From Verrucomicrobiota bacterium (GTDB lineage Bacteria; Verrucomicrobiota; Verrucomicrobiia; Limisphaerales; JADLHS01), in assembly GCA_025350905.1 (NCBI GenBank), contig JANXWY010000275.1, positions 1-40,140 of the forward strand: a stretch of 40,140 nucleotides of DNA, read 5' to 3'. Below, one piece after another: positions 32,485-40,140 of this stretch. Below the pieces are notes generated by a model. The model was given only the letters and a program-made list of their open reading frames with translations, was not told where the DNA came from and made no database searches. Numbering within the stretch: the first letter of the stretch is position 1; the number at the start of each line of letters is the position of its first letter. The position numbers were made by a program, and so were the translations under genes.

Positions 32485-33852
32485 ATGAAAACCTTGTATC
32501 TCGACATCTTCAGCGGCATCAGCGGCGACATGTTTATCGGCGCTCTGATTGATCTGGGCGTGGACGCGCGCCGGTTGGAGCGCGAACTCGGCAAGCTCAA
32601 GCTCGATGGGTATCACCTTCACATCGCGCGCCAGCACAAGTCCGCGATCGAAGGTGTGAAATTCGACGTGCACCTCGCGCCGGAGCACCAGGCTGGACCG
32701 GATCATCACCATGACCACCACCACGATCATGGTGCTAAGCATCGGGAACACGGCCCCGCTCACCCGCACGATCATGGGCTGGAAGCGACGCCGGAGCACG
32801 ATCACGGTGATGATCACCACGCGGATGAACGGACGTTCACCGCGATCAAGAAACTCATCAACACCAGCAAGCTCTCGCCTTGGGTGAAACGGAAATCGAT
32901 TGCGGTCTTCCAGCGCATCGCCGGGGCGGAAGGGAAAATTCACGGCCGGCCACCGGCCCAGGTTCATTTCCACGAAGTCGGCGCGGTGGATTCCATCGTG
33001 GACATCGTGGGCGCGGCCATTGCGCTGGAAATGCTGGGCCGGCCGCGCGTGTTGGCGTCGCTGGTGGTGGAAGGCACGGGCTGGGTGAAATGCGCGCATG
33101 GCCGCTTTCCGGTGCCCACCCCGGCCACGCTTGCGATTTTGGGCGCGCGCGGCATCGGCCTCACGCAGTGCGCAGAGCCGCACGAGCTCGTCACTCCGAC
33201 CGGCGCGGCGCTGTTGGCGGAATTTGTTGAAAGTTTTGGGCCGATGAGCGGTCTGGTGGCGGAACGCATAGGGTTCGGGCTGGGCACGCGCGATCATCAG
33301 ACACGGCCGAATGTGCTGCGAGCCGTGTTGGGAACGCCGGCTAAAGTCCAAAGCCCAAAGTCCAAAGTTGCTCGCAACTCCGCGTCAGAACTTGATTGGG
33401 AAACCGACCGCGTCGCGGTGCTCGAAACCAATCTGGACGACGTCAGCGGCGAAATGCTCGGACGCTTTGTCGAAACGGCGCTCGCCGCCGGGGCGCTGGA
33501 CGTTTTCCACACCCCGATTCAGATGAAGAAGAATCGGCCTGGCATTTTACTCACCGTGCTCTGCGCCGAAGCGGCGGCGGACCGGTTCAGTGAACTGATC
33601 CTGCGCGAGACGACCGCCTTCGGCGTGCGGCGCACGATTGCCGAGCGCCGCAAGTTGCGCCGCGAATTTGCGACGGTGGAAACCCAGTTCGGCCGTGTGA
33701 CGCTGAAGTTGGGCCAGCTGAACGGCCAAGGGGTCCAAACCGCGCCGGAGTTTGAGTCCTGCAAAAAGCTCGCGCTGCAAAAGGGCGTTCCGTTGAAGCA
33801 GGTTTACGAAGCCGCGTTGTCAACTTTCGCCAAAGGAGCGCGCGGCTCCTGA
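32485..33852 (+). CDS. larC: Nickel insertion protein LarC, single-frame, His-rich
   Basis: A 455-residue LarC, which inserts nickel into the pincer cofactor. It begins YLDIFSGISGDMFIGALIDL and has HFHEVGAVDSIVDIVGAAIA, AHGRFPVPTPAT and HELVTPTGAALLAEF. The second domain has ETNLDDVSGEMLGRF and FHTPIQMKKNRPGILLTVLC. In lactobacilli larC is split by a programmed frameshift; here both halves are in one continuous frame. Residues 69-116 are extremely His/Asp-rich (HHHDHHHDHG), a likely nickel-binding segment. Residues 286-295 (VQSPKSKVA) are encoded by four heptamers, a visible in-frame repeat insertion at the domain boundary. No larA or larE is seen in the window. Confidence 0.95.
   Translation: MKTLYLDIFSGISGDMFIGALIDLGVDARRLERELGKLKLDGYHLHIARQHKSAIEGVKFDVHLAPEHQAGPDHHHDHHHDHGAKHREHGPAHPHDHGLEATPEHDHGDDHHADERTFTAIKKLINTSKLSPWVKRKSIAVFQRIAGAEGKIHGRPPAQVHFHEVGAVDSIVDIVGAAIALEMLGRPRVLASLVVEGTGWVKCAHGRFPVPTPATLAILGARGIGLTQCAEPHELVTPTGAALLAEFVESFGPMSGLVAERIGFGLGTRDHQTRPNVLRAVLGTPAKVQSPKSKVARNSASELDWETDRVAVLETNLDDVSGEMLGRFVETALAAGALDVFHTPIQMKKNRPGILLTVLCAEAAADRFSELILRETTAFGVRRTIAERRKLRREFATVETQFGRVTLKLGQLNGQGVQTAPEFESCKKLALQKGVPLKQVYEAALSTFAKGARGS
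33343..33370 (+). repeat. Four heptamers inside larC
   Basis: AAAGTCC, AAAGCCC, AAAGTCC and AAAGTTG are contiguous, in perfect 7-base register, and lie at the junction of the two LarC domains. Four units are 28 bases, so neighbouring changes must restore the frame. Confidence 0.88.
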
Positions 33853-33907
33853 GCCGCCCTGAACTATCGATTGGGCTGGCGTCAACGTCCGCCCCCACCC
33901 ATCCAAA

Positions 33908-35104
33908 ATGAAGAAATTCGACAGCATTGAATCCGTCATCGCCGATCTGCGCCGGGGCAAAATGGTCATTGTCGTGGACGACGAGGATCGCGAAAACGAG
34001 GGCGACCTGGTCCTGGCGGGGCAATACGTCACGCCGGCGAAGGTCAATTTCATGGCCAAACACGGGCGTGGGTTGATCTGTGTGCCCACCACGAGCGAGC
34101 GGCTGGATCAACTCGGCGTGGGACGCATGGTGCGGCAGAATCGCGAAAGCTTCCGGACGGATTTTCAAGTCAGCGTGGACGCCGCGCGCGGCATTAGCAG
34201 CGGCATCAGCGCCGCCGACCGCGCGAAAACAATTCTGTGCATGGCCGCCCCGACCGCGGTGTCCGAGGATCTCGTCCAGCCGGGTCACATCTTTCCGTTG
34301 CGGGCGCGCCCGGGTGGCGTGCTGCAGCGCGCTGGCCACACGGAGGCGGCCGTGGATTTGGTGTCGCTCGCCGGCGCCCGACCGATCGGCGTGATCTGCG
34401 AAATCATGAACGACGACGGCTCGATGGCGCGATTACCGCAATTGCGGTCGTTCGCGCGCAAGCACCGGTTGAAGCTTTGTACCATCGAGGCATTGATCGA
34501 GTATCGCCGGACGCGGGAGAAACTGGTCGAGCGGATCGAAGTGGTAAAGATGCCAACGGAGTACGGCGATTTTGATTTGTATCTGTATCGGTCCAAGTTG
34601 GACGATCAGAATCATCTCGCGTTGGTGCGGGGCGACGTGGCGGGGAAACCCGGGGTGCTCGTGCGCGTTCACAGCGAGTGCCTCACCGGCGACGTTTTTG
34701 GTTCGCGCCGCTGCGATTGCGGGCCGCAACTCCACCAGGCCATGCGGCAAGTGGCCGCCGTCGGTCGCGGGGTGATTGTGTATATGCGACAGGAAGGTCG
34801 GGGCATCGGCCTGGCCCCCAAGATCAAGGCCTACAAGCTGCAGGAGCAGGGCTATGACACCGTCGAAGCCAACCAAAAACTCGGCTACGGCATGGACCTG
34901 CGCGAATATGGTCTGGGCGCGCAAATCCTGACGGACCTCGGCTTGAAAACCATCCGGCTCATGACAAACAATCCCAAGAAAGTGGTGGGGCTCGAGGGCT
35001 ATGGCTTGGAAATCGTCGAGCAAGTGCCGATTCGCGTGAAGGCCAATCCGCACAACGCGCGCTATTTGAAAACCAAGCGCGAGAAGCTGGGCCACCTGCT
35101 TTGA
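33908..35104 (+). CDS. ribBA: Bifunctional RibBA: DHBP synthase / GTP cyclohydrolase II
   Basis: A 398-residue bifunctional riboflavin enzyme. The DHBP synthase half (about 1-200) makes 3,4-dihydroxybutanone-4-phosphate from ribulose-5-phosphate; motif DDEDRENEGDL lies at residues 24-34, with RAGHTEAAVDL further on. The GTP cyclohydrolase II half has the zinc site (ECLTGDVFGSRRCDCG), RQEGRGIGLAPKIKAYKLQE, YDTVEANQKLG and MTNNPKKVVGLEGYGLEIVE. Length is normal for the fusion. The ATG at 33908 follows larC by 55 bases; no FMN riboswitch fits into that gap. Confidence 0.96.
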   Translation: MKKFDSIESVIADLRRGKMVIVVDDEDRENEGDLVLAGQYVTPAKVNFMAKHGRGLICVPTTSERLDQLGVGRMVRQNRESFRTDFQVSVDAARGISSGISAADRAKTILCMAAPTAVSEDLVQPGHIFPLRARPGGVLQRAGHTEAAVDLVSLAGARPIGVICEIMNDDGSMARLPQLRSFARKHRLKLCTIEALIEYRRTREKLVERIEVVKMPTEYGDFDLYLYRSKLDDQNHLALVRGDVAGKPGVLVRVHSECLTGDVFGSRRCDCGPQLHQAMRQVAAVGRGVIVYMRQEGRGIGLAPKIKAYKLQEQGYDTVEANQKLGYGMDLREYGLGAQILTDLGLKTIRLMTNNPKKVVGLEGYGLEIVEQVPIRVKANPHNARYLKTKREKLGHLL

Positions 35105-35420
35105 GTTTTCGAATTTAGATTTAAAATTTGCGCGCGGTCGAGTTCTAACGGGTCTTGATGCTTCCATCACCGGCCAAAAGCTCGCGCTGTTCGCTTTTCT
35201 AAAATTCTAAGTCTCCAGGTGGTCGGCTGATTAGGTGAGTGATGCGTTCTGCCTGGATCAAAATTGGATGTCTCGAAAAACGGGAGTCCCACTTCATGCA
35301 GCGGGATTCCATGGGTCAGGGCAGCAACAGACCGGATTGACCTCACCGCCGCTCCGGAAGCCTGGCCGAATGGGGAAAAGTTGATTTCGACTCCAGTCGA
35401 AAGCCAGGTTGGCGAGCCGT
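35105..35420. other. Gene-free stretch between ribBA and the prepilin-like gene
   Basis: About 316 bases between convergent genes. Bases 35109-35129 (TTCGAAT, TTAGATT, TAAAATT) form a degenerate period-7 tract beyond the ribBA stop. An 89-codon frame on the minus strand shows no domain. No T-tailed hairpin was found. Confidence 0.45.
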
Positions 35421-36110
35421 TCAGTTGGGAAACCAAACGATGGAAGGATTGTTGGTGCGCCCCTTGTTGGCGGCGTAGTCCCAGTACTCTTTGCCATTGA
35501 ACCGGGCGGAATGGCCGTCGAGGAAGGTGAATTGAGCGCCGCCGGAGTGAAGGTTGGTGTGAGTAAAGTTGCCCGGATTATTTTCGTCGCTATGTACCGC
35601 CGGCAGATTCTTGCTGTCGAAAAAGTAAACCGTGGCCGCGGGCTGGCGAACCGTGGCCAGGCGCGTTGGCCGATCGGTGTCCCCGGCGCCGTCCACCAAA
35701 CCGTTCAGGCAATAGTGGAAAAGATTGTTCCCGTTACTCCGGCGTTTGTTGCCGGGACAAATCCACAGCGAACGCCCGGGTTCAATGCTGGCATTGGTTC
35801 GCCAATCCATCTCGAAATAAGTCCGTGTTCCCAGCACCTGGGGCAACAAGACATACCAACTGTTGGTGTGGGCCGGACTGCTGGGGGTCTCCGGCGGATT
35901 GGGCCACCCTTCTTGCGGCAGAAAGTCGTTGTGCTCCGTCGCATACAATTGGACGGCTTGGCCCCACTGTTTGAGATTGTTCAGGCAGAAAATAGCTTCG
36001 GCCTTTTCCTTCGCCCGGCTCAACGCCGGCAGGAGCAGCGCCGCGAGGATCGCGATGATCGCGATGACGACCAGCAGTTCGATCAGTGTAAAGGCGCGAT
36101 AATTTTTCAT
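35421..36110 (-). CDS. Type II secretion/pilin-like protein with H-X9-DG C-terminus
   Basis: A 229-residue prepilin-like protein. It has a class III-type leader ([20 protein letters not shown]) with the FTLIE processing motif and a long hydrophobic helix, followed by a globular domain. The C-terminal region shows the H-X9-DG signature ([13 protein letters not shown] and DG spaced by nine). Such proteins are numerous in verrucomicrobia and planctomycetes; their role is not known, though a pseudopilus-like or adhesive function is plausible. The ATG at 36110 gives the expected six-residue leader. Confidence 0.93.
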   Translation of the reverse strand: MKNYRAFTLIELLVVIAIIAILAALLLPALSRAKEKAEAIFCLNNLKQWGQAVQLYATEHNDFLPQEGWPNPPETPSSPAHTNSWYVLLPQVLGTRTYFEMDWRTNASIEPGRSLWICPGNKRRSNGNNLFHYCLNGLVDGAGDTDRPTRLATVRQPAATVYFFDSKNLPAVHSDENNPGNFTHTNLHSGGAQFTFLDGHSARFNGKEYWDYAANKGRTNNPSIVWFPN

Positions 36111-36189
36111 CGGCTCAAAAACTCGGATTGAATGGCAAAACTCTTACCACAGCTGCTGGCGCAGCGCAGCAAGTTTTTAGCTCAAACTT

Positions 36190-38604
36190 TCAACTCAAAC
36201 TCACCGGATCGATATCCACCGTCAGCGTCACGTCCTCGGGCAACACCAGCCTCGTCGTAATTTGCGCGAGCGCCCGGCTGAGGCGGCTCATCGCCCGGGT
36301 GCGCAGCATGAGTTGGTAGCGGTAGAACGTTTCGGCGCGCAACAAGGGCGCGGGGGCCGGGCCGGCGATGATCAGGTCGCGAAAGGGGGCCGGCGAGCCA
36401 ACCGGCGGAGGAGCCGGGGGGGAAAGGGGCAGGGGGGAGATTTGATCGAACAGGGTCGAGGTTTCCGTCTCCCCTTTTCTCCCTTGCTCCTTTTCTCCTC
36501 GGCCGGCGACCAGTTGGTCCAACTCCCGCCGTACATGCTCGGCCGAGAATTTCACTTTTTCCTCGTTGCGCCCCTTCAACGTTAGCAGCGCCACGCGGCT
36601 TACGGGCGGGTACTTCAGTTGTTCGCGGAACTCCAGTTCCTGGTCGTAAAAGCCGACGAAATCGTGGCGGCGCGCGTATTGAATGGCCGGATGAAAGGGC
36701 GTGAAGGCTTGCACGAACACTTCCCCTTCGATGTCGCCTCGGCCCGCGCGCCCGGCGACCTGGGTGAGCAACTGGAAGGTTCGTTCACCTGCGCGGAAGT
36801 CCGGCTGATGGAGCGCGAGGTCGGCGTAGATAATCCCCACCAGCGTCACGTTCGGGAAGTGCAGCCCCTTTGCGATCATCTGGGTGCCGATCAGAATATC
36901 GATCTTGCCGGTGCGAAAATCCCCGAGCACTTTCCGGTAGTCGTCCTTGCGCTTCATCACATCGGCGTCCATGCGTTTGACGCGCGCGTGCGGGAAGAGT
37001 TTACCCAGCGTCTCCTCGACCTTTTGCGTGCCCGTGCCCGCAAAACGAATGGCCGGATTTTTGCATTTGGGCTGCGGACACACCGCCGGCACGGGTTCGC
37101 TATGACCGCACAGATGGCAGCGCAACCGTTGCTCCGGGCGATGATAGGTGAGCGAGAGGCTGCAATTCGGACACGCGGCGACGTAGCCACAGAGCGGGCA
37201 TTGCAAGGACGTGGAGTAGCCGCGCCGGTTCAAGAACAGGATCGTCTGCTCCTTCCGTTCGAGGCGCTGCGTGATGGCTTCCTTGAGTTGCGGGGAAAAC
37301 AGGGGCGGGCCTTTACCGCCACGGGCGGCCTGCCGCATGTCCACCACGCGCACGTGCGGCAATTTTTGATTGTCGACGCGCTCGGGCAAGTCCAGCAACG
37401 CGTATTTGCCTTGCTTGCAATTGTAGTAACTCTCCAAGGAGGGCGTGGCCGAGCCGAGGACCACAACCGCACCTTCCATCTGGCCGCGCACGATGGCCAC
37501 GTCGCGTGCATGGTAGCGCGGGGCTTCCTCCTGCTTGTAAGTATGCTCGTGTTCCTCATCCACGATGACGAGGCCGAGCGGTTCGACGGGCGCGAAAATC
37601 GCCGATCGCGCGCCGATCACGATCCGCGCCCGGCCCTGGCGAATCTTGTGCCACTCGTCATGGCGTTCGCCGGCGGACAGGTGCGAGTGCAACACGGCCA
37701 CCAGGGTTTTTTGGGGGCCGGAACTGAACCGCGCCTTGAAGCGCTCGACGGTTTGCGGCGTGAGGGAAATTTCCGGCACCAGCACGATTGCGCCCTGACC
37801 CTGGGACAAAGCGTGCGCGATGGCCTGGAGGTAAACCTCCGTCTTGCCGCTGCCGGTGACGCCGTGCAAAAGAAAAGTCGAAGCCGGCGGTCGGCGGTCG
37901 GCGGTCGGACCGCCGGTTTCTGCCGGCTGGCTTCGGCCTTCTGCCTTCGGCCTTCTGCCTTCGGCCTTCGGGCCCTCCATCGCCGCTACGATCGCGGTCA
38001 GCGCCAGGGCTTGCGCGGGGTTCAACACCAGGGGTAAGGTCGGCAGAATTTCCTCGCGGGCGTAGGGATCGCGCTCGGTGATTTGCGGCGCGACTTCCAC
38101 CAGGCCGCGATCTTCCAGTTTGCGGACGGTGGCGGCGGTGCTCCCGGTGAGTTCCAGCAATTCGGCGAGCGCCAACTCCCGCCGCTCTTCGATCACGGTC
38201 CAGACTTCCTGCTGGCGCTTGGGCAATTTGGGCAACTCCCCGCGGGCGGGCAGCATGCGGACGAATAGCCGCTCACGCCAGCGTGCATCCTCTTTGCGGA
38301 CGGCTTCGGGGAGCACGGACTTCAAGGCGATCTCTGGCGCACAGCAATAGTAGTCCGCAATCCAGCGGGCGAGTTGGAGCACTTTCGGTGTCACCAGGGT
38401 TTGCGCCCCGATGACCTTCAGCATGGGCTTGAGTTTGGTCTGCGCGGACTCCTCGGCCAGCGCGGTCACGACGCCCAATACTTTGCGCGCCCCAAACGGC
38501 ACTTGCACGCGGCTGCCCACGTCCACCCGGCCCGCGAGTTCGGGCGGGATGGCGTAATCGAACTCCTTGCGGAGCGCGATTTCGAGGCTGACGCGGGCGA
38601 TCAT
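36190..38604 (-). CDS. priA: Primosomal replication helicase PriA with repeat-derived insertions
   Basis: An 804-residue PriA that restarts stalled replication forks. Features are the N-terminal 3'-binding domain (EFDYAIPPELAGRVDVGSRV), Walker [19 protein letters not shown], the VIVDEEHEHTYKQEEAPRYH box, RRGYSTSLQCPLCGYVA with eight zinc-binding Cys (CPLC, CPNC, CHLC, CPQPKC), and helicase motifs through QVAGRAGRGDIEGEVFVQ. Residues about 209-241 are a low-complexity stretch (EGPKAEGRRPKAEGRS and the Pro/Arg-rich TADRRPPAS) translated from heptameric DNA repeats. A second such tract is at about 701-741. Neither lies in a catalytic motif. ATG 38604 starts the typical domain (IARVSLEIALRKEF). 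Confidence 0.95.
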   Translation of the reverse strand: MIARVSLEIALRKEFDYAIPPELAGRVDVGSRVQVPFGARKVLGVVTALAEESAQTKLKPMLKVIGAQTLVTPKVLQLARWIADYYCCAPEIALKSVLPEAVRKEDARWRERLFVRMLPARGELPKLPKRQQEVWTVIEERRELALAELLELTGSTAATVRKLEDRGLVEVAPQITERDPYAREEILPTLPLVLNPAQALALTAIVAAMEGPKAEGRRPKAEGRSQPAETGGPTADRRPPASTFLLHGVTGSGKTEVYLQAIAHALSQGQGAIVLVPEISLTPQTVERFKARFSSGPQKTLVAVLHSHLSAGERHDEWHKIRQGRARIVIGARSAIFAPVEPLGLVIVDEEHEHTYKQEEAPRYHARDVAIVRGQMEGAVVVLGSATPSLESYYNCKQGKYALLDLPERVDNQKLPHVRVVDMRQAARGGKGPPLFSPQLKEAITQRLERKEQTILFLNRRGYSTSLQCPLCGYVAACPNCSLSLTYHRPEQRLRCHLCGHSEPVPAVCPQPKCKNPAIRFAGTGTQKVEETLGKLFPHARVKRMDADVMKRKDDYRKVLGDFRTGKIDILIGTQMIAKGLHFPNVTLVGIIYADLALHQPDFRAGERTFQLLTQVAGRAGRGDIEGEVFVQAFTPFHPAIQYARRHDFVGFYDQELEFREQLKYPPVSRVALLTLKGRNEEKVKFSAEHVRRELDQLVAGRGEKEQGRKGETETSTLFDQISPLPLSPPAPPPVGSPAPFRDLIIAGPAPAPLLRAETFYRYQLMLRTRAMSRLSRALAQITTRLVLPEDVTLTVDIDPVSLS
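36430..36500 (-). repeat. Degenerate C/T-rich period-7 tract inside priA
   Basis: The plus-strand tract CTCCCCT, TTTCTCC, CTTGCTC, CTTTTCT (about 36470-36497) and a G-rich partner at 36415-36440 encode the Glu/Lys/Gly-rich then Pro-rich region at residues about 701-741. Register is approximate, so these are called degenerate units. Confidence 0.55.
37886..37972 (-). repeat. Nine heptamers inside priA
   Basis: On the plus strand GGCGGTC occurs three times (37886-37906). Then CTTCGGC, CTTCTGC, CTTCGGC, CTTCTGC, CTTCGGC, CTTCGGG follow in perfect register (37931-37972). Together they encode an extra loop just before Walker A. Confidence 0.9.
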
Positions 38605-38615
38605 GCGCGGCTATT

Positions 38616-38648
38616 GAAACCACGAAACCCGCGAAACACACGAACGAA
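38616..38648. repeat. Degenerate heptamer tract between priA and acyltransferase genes
   Basis: Units such as AAACCAC, GAAACCC and GAAACAC follow one another in the gap upstream of priA. They are near-period-7 but imperfect. Confidence 0.5.
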
Positions 38649-38691
38649 AAGCACGTCCTACCCGGCGCGGCGGAAAATCCCGCCGGCCCCG

Positions 38692-39408
38692 TCAATCCCG
38701 CGTGATGGCGCGCAGTTCAGTTTCGAGTTGTTGCCGCAACACCTCGCGTTCGGCCTCGGTGGCCTCGCGGGGCACGCGCACCACGCGGCCCACGTTTATC
38801 TTGCAGAGCGCAAACGGCAGCGGCATTTGGAAACGATCCCAACTGTTCAAACAGATTTTCCAGTTGAGGTGATACGCGACCGGGACGATGGGGAGGCCGG
38901 TCAGCTGGGCGGTGGAAATCACGCCTTCCTGCACCACGTACCGCGGTCCGCGGGGACCGTCGGGGGTGATGGCCAGATCGTGGCCGCGCTCCCCCCACGA
39001 GACCATTTCGCGCAACGCCTGGGCCCCGCGCCGGCTGGAGGACCCGCGGACCGGCTCGACGCCGAAGTGTTCCAGAACGCGCGCCAGCATGCCGCCGTCG
39101 CGACTCGCACTGACCATCGCGACCAGCTTCCGGCTCGGGTCACGACGCGCGACGTAACGGCGATAAAGAATGAGCGCCAGGGCGAGCCGGTTGTGCCAGA
39201 TGGTGAAAATGATTTTGCCTTGCGGCGCGGCGGAAAAATAACCCGACGCGTCGTGCATCCGAAAGCGCACCGTGGCCGCCAGGCCGCGTGCCAGCGCAAA
39301 GATCAAGGCCGCCGCGAGCTGCTGATGCCACTTGGGCTTGTGGGGTACTACCACGCCGCTCGGGGGCGGCGGGCGGTGGCCGCGGGTTGGGGGACTGGCA
39401 GCCGCCAT
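38692..39408 (-). CDS. DUF374 lysophospholipid acyltransferase family protein
   Basis: A 238-residue DUF374 acyltransferase, likely adding an acyl chain to lipid A precursors or lysophospholipids at the inner membrane. The block IIFTIWHNRLALALIL supplies the HNRL active-site motif. GSSSRRGAQALREMVSW and ITPDGPRGPRYVVQEGVI are the other family motifs, and PVAYHLNWKICLNSWDRFQM follows. ATG 39408 shares its A with the ruvA stop in a TGATG overlap; GTG 39411 is the alternative. The N-terminal 35 residues are Pro-rich and poorly conserved. Confidence 0.9.
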   Translation of the reverse strand: MAAASPPTRGHRPPPPSGVVVPHKPKWHQQLAAALIFALARGLAATVRFRMHDASGYFSAAPQGKIIFTIWHNRLALALILYRRYVARRDPSRKLVAMVSASRDGGMLARVLEHFGVEPVRGSSSRRGAQALREMVSWGERGHDLAITPDGPRGPRYVVQEGVISTAQLTGLPIVPVAYHLNWKICLNSWDRFQMPLPFALCKINVGRVVRVPREATEAEREVLRQQLETELRAITRD

Positions 39409-40013
39409 CACGAGCCTTTCTTCAGCCCCGCGCGCACGAGTTGTTCGACCGTCGCGGCTGCCCCCAGCATCGCCTGCGCGGCGCGGACCGTATCGTGCGC
39501 TTCGATTTGTTTGAAGCCGAGCGCCATGAGTGCCAGCACGGCGTCGTTGATTTTCTGGTCGGCGGTGGAGAGCGAACGCGCGGCACTCGAAGCTTCCCAG
39601 ACGCCGGCGGCGCCGACTTTGTCTCGCAACTCGACTACGATCCGCTCGGCGGTCTTCTTGCCGACCCCGGAAATTTGCGAGAGTGATTTCACATCGCTGC
39701 CGGCCACGGCGCCGCGAAACGCCACCGGGTTCATGCCGCTTAAAATGTTCAGCGCGGTTTTCGGCCCAATCCCACTCACGTGGTTGATCAACAGGCGAAA
39801 CAAATCCCGTTCGGCCGCACTGGCAAAGCCGTACAATACGTGGGCATCTTCGCGGATGACCAGCTGGGTCAGCAACTTTACGTCGCCGCCGGGGGGCGGC
39901 AGCTTATCGTAAGACGACAGCGGGATGAGCGCCTCGTAGCCCACGCCGTTCACATCCACGACCACTTGCGTGGGTAGCGCTTCGACGAGTTTACCGTGGA
40001 GAAAGGTGATCAT
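39408..40013 (-). CDS. ruvA: Holliday junction helicase subunit RuvA
   Basis: A 201-residue RuvA that binds four-way junctions as a tetramer. It opens ITFLHGKLVEALPTQVVVDV, with the acidic-pin/OB region, then helix-hairpin-helix motifs (HVSGIGPKTALNILSGMNP, SQISGVGKKTAERIVVELRD) and the flexible C-terminal domain that contacts RuvB. ATG 40013 gives the universal MIxxLxG start. However GTG 40031 has a strong GGAGG (40039-40043) seven bases upstream and would add MDVSKK, so translation may really begin there. The stop overlaps the acyltransferase start, so the two are co-translated. Confidence 0.95.
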   Translation of the reverse strand: MITFLHGKLVEALPTQVVVDVNGVGYEALIPLSSYDKLPPPGGDVKLLTQLVIREDAHVLYGFASAAERDLFRLLINHVSGIGPKTALNILSGMNPVAFRGAVAGSDVKSLSQISGVGKKTAERIVVELRDKVGAAGVWEASSAARSLSTADQKINDAVLALMALGFKQIEAHDTVRAAQAMLGAAATVEQLVRAGLKKGS

Positions 40014-40086
40014 TTTCTTGGAGACATCCACCCGCGAACCTCCACCACTCCAGGATCTGCGGTTGCCGCCGGAATTCGAGCTGGAG

Positions 40087-40114
40087 GGTTCGTGGTTCGT
40101 GGTTCGTGGTTTTT
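40087..40114. repeat. Three GGTTCGT heptamers plus GGTTTTT
   Basis: GGTTCGT three times (40087-40107) then GGTTTTT (40108-40114) in perfect register, upstream of ruvA. Belongs to the same period-7 class as the other arrays. Confidence 0.85.
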
Positions 40115-40140
40115 ACAATCATCGTGCCCTGTTCAAATTC

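Noticed and set aside
31774-33351. Minus-strand frame of 525 codons opposite larB and larC
   Set aside because: Shadow of two recognised genes; His-rich DNA gives low-complexity text in this frame.
35167-35436. 89-codon minus-strand frame
   Set aside because: Overlaps the prepilin gene and shows no domain.
36619-38037. Long plus-strand frame opposite priA
   Set aside because: PriA on the minus strand has all motifs; the opposite frame has none.
39991-40140. Open frame entering from the right edge on the minus strand
   Set aside because: Its translation is largely the heptamer repeat (TTNHEPR) and overlaps ruvA; probably non-coding.
1-40140. CRISPR arrays, insertion sequences, tRNA genes, attachment sites
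   Set aside because: I saw no regularly spaced direct repeats with unique spacers, no transposase-like protein, no T-loop signature with cloverleaf, and no integrase.

Overview
The window is about 40 kb of GC-rich chromosomal DNA, most likely from a free-living Verrucomicrobiota bacterium of the Pedosphaera/Limisphaera type. Supporting signs are a prepilin-type N-terminus joined to a C-terminal H-X9-DG motif, secreted WD/PQQ-like propeller proteins beginning 'WPHWRGP' or 'WPQFRGP', a sialate O-acetylesterase, B-box and GYF/RDD membrane proteins, and short period-7 repeats between and inside genes. This placement is inferred from gene content; no rRNA is present. I found no tRNA, rRNA, CRISPR array, transposase or prophage.

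Left part (1-5.0 kb): the start of uvrB on the minus strand, then a tightly overlapping plus-strand trio. The trio is a seven-helix membrane protein, a circularly permuted ATP-grasp ligase of the glutathionylspermidine-synthase type, and a protein I do not recognise. I regard it as the best candidate for an undescribed system. A minus-strand flotillin/SPFH protein faces it across a terminator.

A long minus-strand operon (15.2 to 5.5 kb) holds ten genes: GYF-zinc-RDD, zinc ribbon/B-box membrane protein, unknown membrane protein, second B-box protein, DUF4129-like, DUF4350, MoxR AAA+ ATPase, DUF58, SpoIIM-like and a second RDD protein. Several junctions overlap by four bases (ATGA). It is an expanded MoxR/DUF58 envelope chaperone cluster.

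Middle part (15.5-30.5 kb): two PQQ-like propeller proteins, one with EF-hands; a Nudix hydrolase; an EF-P paralogue of the EfpL/YeiP type without the usual modified lysine; a sialate O-acetylesterase; a PH-domain protein; an orphan GIY-YIG protein in a gene-poor stretch; a secreted protein that may be a carbohydrate-active enzyme; an MFS transporter; and an altronate dehydratase (UxaA). This suggests use of host or algal/plant polysaccharides and sugar acids.

Right part (30.5-40.1 kb): a small Pro/Cys-rich secreted protein with a textbook terminator, a 59-residue protein, a broken type I restriction HsdR N-terminus whose stop overlaps larB, then larB-larC (nickel-pincer cofactor) and ribBA, all on the plus strand. 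On the minus strand are a prepilin-like protein, PriA, a DUF374 acyltransferase and RuvA.

Across the window, at least seven short arrays with a 7-bp period were read base by base, and a few more are degenerate. Two intrude in frame into conserved genes (priA and larC). A perfect 21-bp inverted repeat follows the first propeller gene.
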